From: Microbulbifer pacificus
GTDB lineage: Bacteria; Pseudomonadota; Gammaproteobacteria; Pseudomonadales; Cellvibrionaceae
Length of the DNA stretch: 64,000 nucleotides
Assembly (NCBI RefSeq): GCF_033723955.1
Contig: NZ_CP137555.1
Location: 3,278,001 to 3,342,000, forward strand
Direction: 5' to 3'
Positions 58,508 through 64,000 of the stretch are shown here, in pieces (within the stretch, counting starts at the first letter, position 1; every line of letters starts with the position of its first letter). Under the pieces are notes generated by a model. The model was not told where the DNA came from. It did not search any database and worked only from the letters and a program-made list of their open reading frames with translations. The translations under genes were made by a program, and so were the position numbers.

Positions 58508-58540
58508 CCGGAAAGGTTGTACAATTTTTATCCTTTCCGG
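58508..58540. repeat. nine-base perfect inverted repeat with AT-rich loop
   Basis: CCGGAAAGG (58508-58516) and CCTTTCCGG (58532-58540) separated by 15 AT-rich bases. It could be a hairpin in a read-through transcript or a binding site for another regulator upstream of the receptor promoter. No T tract follows, so it does not look like a terminator. Confidence 0.55.
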
Positions 58541-58678
58541 CGTCAAATATCCGAATGTTTTCTCTGTGATCTGTCACTTAAGACAGGTTGCGGCAGCGAA
58601 ATCCCGCAAAATACCCAGATATTTTCCCTTTCGCGTTGTAGCTTTTTCCTCCCATTGTGTGTATTGTCGATCGTGAGA

Positions 58679-58694
58679 ATGACAGCGCTATCAT
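58679..58694. promoter_or_regulatory. LacI-family operator, distal copy, before TonB receptor
   Basis: ATGACAGCGCTATCAT; identical to the copy at 58703, with a centre-to-centre distance of 24 bases. Same motif as before nagK and pgi. Confidence 0.8.
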
Positions 58695-58702
58695 AAAACT
58701 GA

Positions 58703-58718
58703 ATGACAGCGCTATCAT
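58703..58718. promoter_or_regulatory. LacI-family operator, proximal copy, before TonB receptor
   Basis: ATGACAGCGCTATCAT, 71 bases before the receptor ATG. Its ATGACA part is 17 bases from a TACAAG -10-like box, so a bound repressor would cover the -35 element. Confidence 0.8.
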
Positions 58719-58788
58719 TTGGCGGTACAAGGTGAATAAAAAGTTTCTAACCAAACCTTTATATCTATAAAAAAGGAAGGGGAAATCG

Positions 58789-61332
58789 ATGCTTAAGCGC
58801 AACAAACTCGCTCTCTCGATCAGCGCAGCTGTACTGGGTGGTAGCCTCGTGGCTCCGCTGGCAGTTGCTCAGGAAGCAGCCCTGGAGGAGATTACCGTTA
58901 CCGGTATTCGTGGTTCCTTGCAGGACGCTCTCAGTACCAAGCGTGACTCATATTCTATTGTCGACGCGATCTCTTCAGAGGATATCGGCAAATTCCCGGA
59001 CAAAAACGTTGCAGAATCTCTGCAGCGCGTGCCCGGTGTGACCATCCAGCGCCAGTTCGGCGAGGGTGCGGCCGTTTCTATTCGTGGTGCTGGTAACGAC
59101 CTGACTCTGACCACCCTGAATGGCCAGAATGTTGCGTCTACCGGCTGGTTCGTTCTGGAACCCGCGAAGCGCAGCTTCAACTATGAACTGCTGCCCTCTG
59201 AACTGGTTGGTGACATTGAAGTTTACAAGGCCTCTCAGGCTGACCTCGCCGAGGGTGGCGTAGGTGGTACCGTCATTATCAACACCCGCAAGCCGCTGGA
59301 GCTGGATGCCCTGACTCTGCGCGCTTCCGTTGAAGCCTCCCAGCAGTCTGATTCCGACTCCACTGACCCGCAATTCTCTGGTCTTGCGAGCTGGAAAAAT
59401 GATTCTGAAACCTTCGGTGTTCTGGTTTCTGCAGTATCTCAAGAGCGTCTGTTGCAGCGTCAGGGTAGTGAAGCATTTTGGGAGTGGGGCGCCGGCCCCG
59501 TAGCGTTCGAGCAGGAGCGTAAGCGCTCTGCCATTAACGCCACCTTCCAGTACCAGCCGACTGAAAACCTCGATATCGTCCTGAACGCTATCGATATGAA
59601 AATGGAAGCGGATAACACCAACTACGCGCTGTGGCTGACTCAGGGCAACTGTGGATGGTGTGGTGTTGACGTTGATCCGGAAGATCAGATCAATGGAACC
59701 ACTGCACGCGGGCCGCTCAACGTAGCTTACCTGCAGGCTCGTCCGCGCGAAGCGACCATGAACTCCGACGTTGTCGACCTGTCTGTAGCTTACACTGGCG
59801 AAGGCTACGAGCTGAGCTTCCAGGCTGGCTCCACAACCTCCACCGGTGGTACCGACTTCGAAATGGTTGTCGACGATGGCTCTGGCGGCTTTGCCCTGGA
59901 TGGTGCCTCTTACGACTTTATGAATGGCGGCCAGACTTGGGATCTGAATGGTTTCGACCTCGGTAGTTACGACCCGGGTTCACTGGCAATGGGTACCGGT
60001 GCGAATTTCAACGCGACTCCCAAGACCGACGAAGAAGCTTACTTCCAGGCAGACCTTGAGTTTGACGTTGAGTTTGGTGCGGTTAACTCTATCAAGACTG
60101 GTATCAAAACTGCTGACCATAATTCGACCAGCCGTCGCTTCGTGTTCACTCAAGCGGACGATTTCAATCCGGTAATCTCCACCGATGGCATCCTGAACGG
60201 CACTATTGAAGCCGGTGCTGGAAACTATGAGATCCCGAAACTGGACGACGACGCTCTGAAAGCCTGGGCGAAGTCATCCATTACCGGAAAAGTAGAGGAC
60301 CTGGGTTCCTACAGTGAGATTGACGAGACCAACTCTTCAATCTATGTAATGGCGACCTACGAGCTCGGTGATGCACGCGGTAACTTCGGTGTTCGTTATG
60401 TAACTACCGATGCGACTTCTACCTACTACATCGACGGCGTAAGAACCGAAACTGATGCGGATTACTCTGTCGCTCTGCCGAGCTTCAACCTGGCATACAG
60501 CCTGAGTGACGATGTTATCGTGCGTGCGGCGGCTGCGAAGGTAATGGCACGTCCGCAGTATGTGGATATGTACGTTAACCCGAGCCCCATTGGTGCGAAC
60601 GACGAAATCGATAACAACCAGTATTGGGTTGTTGGTAACATCGGCCTGGAGCCGTTCCTCGCCAATCAATTCGATCTTGGTGTTGAATACTACTTCGCTG
60701 AAGGTTCTCTGGTTTCCGCTGGTGTTTTCTACAAAGACGTAAGCAACTTTGTAACTATCAGTGAGTACAGTGCTGCCGCTAGTGAGATTCCGTTTGAGCT
60801 GCCCGAGAGTGAAGCGGCCTTCGGCTGGCTGGTTCAGGAAAAAGACAACGGCCAAAGCGCGGACATTACCGGTATCGAACTGGGCTACCAGCAAGACTTC
60901 GGTAACGGCTTTGGTGCAATTGTGAACTACACCTGGACCGACACCGACACCGACAAGGCAACCTTCACCGATGGTAACCCGTTCCTGAGCGATAGCTCCG
61001 AGAACGTGTACAACTTGACCGGTTACTATGAGAACAACATGTTCTCCGCCCGTATCGCCTACAACTGGCGTAGTGAGTACATGATCCGCGAGTCCGGTTC
61101 TTACGGTAACCGCCTGCACGACGACTTCGGAAGTCTGGATCTGAGTGCGGTTTGGTATGCAACCGAAAACCTGGATGTTAAGCTCGACGTGAATAACCTG
61201 CTGGCGGAAGAGTCTGTTCAGATTGGTAACAACGCTGAACCGGCACCCGGAACTGGTTTTACCTCCGGCTTCCCGCTGTATGAGTACGAAACTGCGCGTC
61301 GCATCAACATTGGAGCTTCTTACAAGTTCTGA
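58789..61332 (+). CDS. TonB-dependent outer-membrane receptor, probable (chito-)oligosaccharide uptake
   Basis: 847-residue TonB-dependent transporter. Signal peptide at about 1-28 (KLALSISAAVLGGSLVAPLA, cleavage VAQ-EA); TonB-box-like LEEITVTGIR at 33-42; plug domain at about 50-160 with DIGKFPDKNVAESLQRVPGV, the Caulobacter/Xanthomonas TonB-receptor style; then the 22-strand barrel ending NIGASYKF with a C-terminal Phe. Two NagR-type operators in its promoter and the downstream SapC/halogenase genes point to GlcNAc or chitin oligosaccharides as ligand; this is inference. A terminator lies just after it, so downstream genes are expressed partly by read-through or separately. Confidence 0.95.
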   Translation: MLKRNKLALSISAAVLGGSLVAPLAVAQEAALEEITVTGIRGSLQDALSTKRDSYSIVDAISSEDIGKFPDKNVAESLQRVPGVTIQRQFGEGAAVSIRGAGNDLTLTTLNGQNVASTGWFVLEPAKRSFNYELLPSELVGDIEVYKASQADLAEGGVGGTVIINTRKPLELDALTLRASVEASQQSDSDSTDPQFSGLASWKNDSETFGVLVSAVSQERLLQRQGSEAFWEWGAGPVAFEQERKRSAINATFQYQPTENLDIVLNAIDMKMEADNTNYALWLTQGNCGWCGVDVDPEDQINGTTARGPLNVAYLQARPREATMNSDVVDLSVAYTGEGYELSFQAGSTTSTGGTDFEMVVDDGSGGFALDGASYDFMNGGQTWDLNGFDLGSYDPGSLAMGTGANFNATPKTDEEAYFQADLEFDVEFGAVNSIKTGIKTADHNSTSRRFVFTQADDFNPVISTDGILNGTIEAGAGNYEIPKLDDDALKAWAKSSITGKVEDLGSYSEIDETNSSIYVMATYELGDARGNFGVRYVTTDATSTYYIDGVRTETDADYSVALPSFNLAYSLSDDVIVRAAAAKVMARPQYVDMYVNPSPIGANDEIDNNQYWVVGNIGLEPFLANQFDLGVEYYFAEGSLVSAGVFYKDVSNFVTISEYSAAASEIPFELPESEAAFGWLVQEKDNGQSADITGIELGYQQDFGNGFGAIVNYTWTDTDTDKATFTDGNPFLSDSSENVYNLTGYYENNMFSARIAYNWRSEYMIRESGSYGNRLHDDFGSLDLSAVWYATENLDVKLDVNNLLAEESVQIGNNAEPAPGTGFTSGFPLYEYETARRINIGASYKF

Positions 61333-61359
61333 TAGCGAAATGATTGCGTGATGTACCGG

Positions 61360-61389
61360 AAAAAGGGAAGTTTTTGCTTCCCTTTTTTC
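61360..61389 (+). terminator. terminator after TonB receptor
   Basis: AAAAAGGGAAG-TTTTTG-CTTCCCTTTTTT, 27 bases after the stop. In a sugar-uptake cluster such a site could also set the expression ratio between the receptor and the downstream genes. Confidence 0.88.
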
Positions 61390-61449
61390 GTATGAAAAAT
61401 ATACTAGGCGGGTTTCTCTAGAATAACTTCAAATTAAATAAGGTGTTGT

Positions 61450-62166
61450 ATGGCCACAGTAGAAGCCCCAAAAATCGTTCCATTGCGTAGTGATGTTCAC
61501 GGCAAACTGAAAGTTCGTGAGCTGGGGACCTTTGAGCACGTCAAGAACGCACACATGCTGCCCGTTACTGCGCATGAATTTGCTAGTCTGGGTGCAGAAT
61601 ACCCGATCGTTTTTGTCAAGAATTCTGAGACTGGTCAGTTCCAATCTGTTGCACTGCTGGGCCTGAAAGTAGGCGAAAACCTGTTCGTTGATGGCGAAAA
61701 GTGGAAAGGTGTTTTCGTTCCTGGCGCCGTACGCAATCATCCTTTTGTCCTCGCACCCGCGGGTGAGAACAAGGACCGCCTGATGGTGGGCCTGATTGAA
61801 AACAGCCCTGTTGTGGGTGAGGAAGAGGGCAATGCCCTGTTCACCGACGCTGGTGAAGAAACCGAGTACCTGAAGGCCAAGAAGGAAGCCCTGGTTGGTT
61901 ACCTGGAAAGCGACCAGATGACCAAGGCCTTCATCACCATTTTGGCCGAGAAAGATCTGCTGACCACCCAGAACGTTGCTATCAACGCTGGTGAGGAAAA
62001 GATCAACCTGAGCGGCATCTACATGGTGGATGAGAAGAAGCTGGGTGAAATGAGCGAAGAAGACTTCGCGGATTTCCGTAAGCGTGGTTTCCTTGCTCCG
62101 CTGTACGCGCAGCTGGGCTCCATGCATCAGTTTTCCCGTCTGGCCAAAATGCAGGCTGGTGCCTGA
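61450..62166 (+). CDS. SapC family protein
   Basis: 238-residue soluble protein of the SapC family (PF07277-like; named from a Campylobacter S-layer locus, not the Sap peptide transporter). Recognisable parts: LPVTAHEFASLGAEYPIVFV, VALLGLKVGENLFVDGEKWK, FVPGAVRNHPFVLAP and the C-terminal MVDEKKLGEMSEEDFADFRK. No signal peptide, so cytoplasmic as far as can be seen. Such genes are regularly found beside TonB receptors and tryptophan-halogenase-like genes in carbohydrate loci of Xanthomonas, Caulobacter and alteromonads, but the biochemical role is unknown. It is 22 bases before the halogenase-like gene, likely the same operon. Confidence 0.88.
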   Translation: MATVEAPKIVPLRSDVHGKLKVRELGTFEHVKNAHMLPVTAHEFASLGAEYPIVFVKNSETGQFQSVALLGLKVGENLFVDGEKWKGVFVPGAVRNHPFVLAPAGENKDRLMVGLIENSPVVGEEEGNALFTDAGEETEYLKAKKEALVGYLESDQMTKAFITILAEKDLLTTQNVAINAGEEKINLSGIYMVDEKKLGEMSEEDFADFRKRGFLAPLYAQLGSMHQFSRLAKMQAGA

Positions 62167-62188
62167 TCGTTGAATCCTGTCCGTTATT

Positions 62189-63754
62189 ATGACTATCGAT
62201 TGCGGTGATCAAATCAAGCGTGTTTTGGTAGTCGGGGGTGGCACAGCTGGCTGGTTGTCGGCGTGCCACCTTGCCAAAAAACTTGGCGCGTCTTCGTCTG
62301 CTGGTGTTCAAGTAACACTGGTAGAGTCTGAAAATATCCCCACTATTGGTGTCGGTGAAGGCACTGTTCCTGCCATTAGGGAATCACTCCGTTACCTCGG
62401 AATTAGTGAAACCGAGTTTGTGCGTGAATGTGACGTCACGTTCAAGCAGGGCATAAAATTTGCGCACTGGGTTCGCCCTTCTGGATCTCCTGGTCCAGAG
62501 TTTTATCACCATGTTTTTGACTATCCCGATTGCCGCGTGGGCGATCTGACCTCGCGTTGGCTGCAAATGGATAGTGATCGCAGTTACGTTGATGCCGTGT
62601 CCGTACAGGGAGTGATCTGCGATAGGGGGCTTGGCCCAAAAGATATGACGGTGCCTGAATACGAAGGTATCGTGAGCTATGCCTATCACTTAGACGCTGC
62701 GAAGTTCGCCAGGCTGTTAACCCGTCATGGTGTGGAAAGGCTTGGTGTGCGGCATGTGCTTGCGGACGTGCAGCAAGTCAGTCGTGACGATTCTGGCGAT
62801 ATCGTTTCTGTCTCTACTGTAGCCGGGGAAAAGATAGAGGCGGATCTGTTTGTAGACTGTACCGGGTTCGCCGCATTGCTGCTTGGCGAGTCCATGGGGG
62901 TACGGTTTGTCGACAAACGCCACATTCTCTTTGCAGATCACGCATTGGCCGCTCAACTGCCGTATGCCGAAAAAGATACGCCGATCCCGAGTTTTACTAT
63001 ATCGACAGCTCAGGAAAGCGGCTGGACCTGGGATATCGGTCTATCGGAAAGACGTGGCACGGGCTATGTATATTCCAGTGCCCATACGGACCATGATCGC
63101 GCTGAAACCGTATTTCGTCAGTATCTGGGGGATGATGCTGGAAAGTTAAACGTCCGGAAAATCCCCATGCGCGTTGGGCACAGGGAAACCTACTGGAAAA
63201 ACAACTGTGTGGCTATTGGCCTGTCTCAGGGCTTTGTGGAGCCATTAGAGGCCACAGGAATATTGGTTTACGACGCAACCGCGCGGATGTTGGCAGACAC
63301 TTTTCCTGCCTCTCGCTCGGTGATGCCTATTGTGGCCCGACAATTTAATCGAGCCGTTCAGTACGCCTGGGATCGCGTAATTGACTTCATCAAGTTACAT
63401 TACTGTATAAGCCAGCGCAGGGATCACCCTTTTTGGGTCGACAATTGCCTGGAGTCGTCAATTCCAGAGACACTGCAAGAAAAGCTGCAGTTGTGGAAAT
63501 TTCAACCTCCCAGCGCGTATGAGTTTCCGAGCAAATTGGAAATATTCAATCTGGCAAATTACCAATACGTTCTGTACGGCATGGAATTTAAAACAGATAT
63601 CAATCCTATGGTTTCCGGGCGTTACCCGACAATGCCGGATGCCTTGGGCAGAATAAAAGAAATAGCGAATTTTTCCGATCAGTTGCTCGGTAGGCTACCC
63701 GGCCATCGTGCCTTGATTGATAAAATAAAAATGTACGGTTTGCAAAAAATTTAG
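62189..63754 (+). CDS. tryptophan-7-halogenase-like flavoprotein
   Basis: 521-residue FAD-dependent protein of the tryptophan halogenase family. FAD motif VVGGGTAGWLSACHLAK at 14-30; GVGEGTVPAIRESLRYLG at 54-71. The catalytic Lys of RebH/PrnA corresponds to Lys86 in CDVTFKQGIKF. The family motif WxWxIP appears as WTWDIG near residue 278, with the final Pro replaced by Gly. The Glu-containing EPLEATGI near 351 is kept. The site is thus nearly that of a true halogenase, yet the gene sits in a sugar-uptake locus with no indole or antibiotic biosynthesis genes. Its real substrate is unknown. Confidence 0.9.
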   Translation: MTIDCGDQIKRVLVVGGGTAGWLSACHLAKKLGASSSAGVQVTLVESENIPTIGVGEGTVPAIRESLRYLGISETEFVRECDVTFKQGIKFAHWVRPSGSPGPEFYHHVFDYPDCRVGDLTSRWLQMDSDRSYVDAVSVQGVICDRGLGPKDMTVPEYEGIVSYAYHLDAAKFARLLTRHGVERLGVRHVLADVQQVSRDDSGDIVSVSTVAGEKIEADLFVDCTGFAALLLGESMGVRFVDKRHILFADHALAAQLPYAEKDTPIPSFTISTAQESGWTWDIGLSERRGTGYVYSSAHTDHDRAETVFRQYLGDDAGKLNVRKIPMRVGHRETYWKNNCVAIGLSQGFVEPLEATGILVYDATARMLADTFPASRSVMPIVARQFNRAVQYAWDRVIDFIKLHYCISQRRDHPFWVDNCLESSIPETLQEKLQLWKFQPPSAYEFPSKLEIFNLANYQYVLYGMEFKTDINPMVSGRYPTMPDALGRIKEIANFSDQLLGRLPGHRALIDKIKMYGLQKI

Positions 63755-63760
63755 AACGTT

Positions 63761-64000
63761 ATGCAGTCTCACGCCATGAAAGTATTGAATGTTGTAGGTG
63801 GGGGTAGCGCCGGTTGGATGACCGCAATCTACTTGAATCGCTATTTCAATCGAGAGGCGCAAAACTTTCATATCAATGTCATCGAGAGCCCTGATATAGG
63901 GATCATTGGTGTTGGTGAGGCAACCGTCCACAGTATTCGTTTTTTCTTTGGGGCAATGGGGCTTGATGAAGCCGAACTGATGGCGGAGACCAACGCGACC
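63761..64000 (+). CDS. second tryptophan-halogenase-like gene, cut by window edge
   Basis: N-terminal 80 residues of another member of the same family, starting at ATG 63761, six bases after the preceding stop; an internal ATG at 63776 (MKVLNVVGGGSAGW) is an alternative start. FAD motif VLNVVGGGSAGWMTAIYLNR, then GIIGVGEATVHSIRFFFGAM. The frame is open to the last base of the window. Only distantly similar to its neighbour beyond the shared motifs, so an old duplication or separate acquisition. Confidence 0.88.
   Translation, partial: MQSHAMKVLNVVGGGSAGWMTAIYLNRYFNREAQNFHINVIESPDIGIIGVGEATVHSIRFFFGAMGLDEAELMAETNAT

Larger units (their letters stand above)
58406..58788. other. 383-base region before the TonB receptor gene
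   Basis: Contains, in order, the pykA terminator, a separate inverted repeat at 58508-58540, two copies of the LacI-type operator (58679, 58703), a -10-like TACAAG at 58726 that is 17 bases from ATGACA in the second operator, and an AAGGAAGGGG ribosome-binding site before the receptor ATG. Confidence 0.6.

Overview
The window comes from a G+C-rich gammaproteobacterium. The combination of genes points to a marine, polysaccharide- and chitin-degrading Microbulbifer/Cellvibrionales-type organism: a SIS-type glucosamine-6-P deaminase with BadF-type GlcNAc kinase and FHS-family transporter, an Entner-Doudoroff cluster, and a TonB-dependent receptor followed by SapC and tryptophan-halogenase genes. 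The assignment is inferred from gene content and protein style; no 16S rRNA, tRNA, CRISPR array or complete mobile element is visible.

Layout. (1) 1-13.4 kb: an exopolysaccharide locus. An A+T-rich block of glycosyltransferases and a Wzy-like polymerase (1-3973) leads into manC, a VanZ-like protein, the initiating undecaprenyl-phosphate sugar transferase, an outer-membrane beta-barrel, a very short Wza/OPX protein, a Wzc-like co-polymerase/tyrosine kinase, its PHP-type phosphatase and a VpsP-like membrane protein. No Wzx flippase lies inside the window. (2) 13.4-16.1 kb: an A+T-rich acyltransferase gene inserted between the VpsP-like gene and a decayed second copy of it, then a cluster of palindromic repeats. 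(3) 16.1-42.3 kb: housekeeping genes as mostly single transcription units (deaD, cytochrome b561, metR/metE, pepQ, purU, gcvP, a diguanylate cyclase, argS, sbcB, pyrB, an aminotransferase, lipoproteins, a PstS-OmpA fusion). It also holds an unrecognised two-gene operon at 22.1-24.2 kb. (4) 42.6-58.4 kb: a GlcNAc catabolic operon (nagK-nagBII-nagA-nagP), a LacI regulator, and a complete route from fructose-6-P to pyruvate (pgi-edd-zwf-pgl-eda-gap-pykA). (5) 58.7-64 kb: TonB-dependent receptor, SapC-like gene, and two consecutive tryptophan-halogenase-like genes, the second cut by the window edge.

How it fits together. A palindromic operator, ATGACARCGYTRTCAT-like, occurs before nagK, before pgi and twice before the TonB receptor. 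The LacI gene sits between the first two. This suggests one regulon for uptake of GlcNAc or chito-oligosaccharides across the outer membrane (receptor), transport across the inner membrane (NagP), conversion to fructose-6-P (NagK, NagA, NagBII), isomerisation to glucose-6-P (Pgi) and breakdown by the Entner-Doudoroff pathway.

A family of short dispersed palindromes (arms starting GTCAT and ending ATCCAG) occurs in four intergenic clusters. The least explained pieces are the 22.1-24.2 kb operon, the halogenase-like proteins attached to a sugar-uptake locus, and the class-3-like OPX plus beta-barrel export pair.
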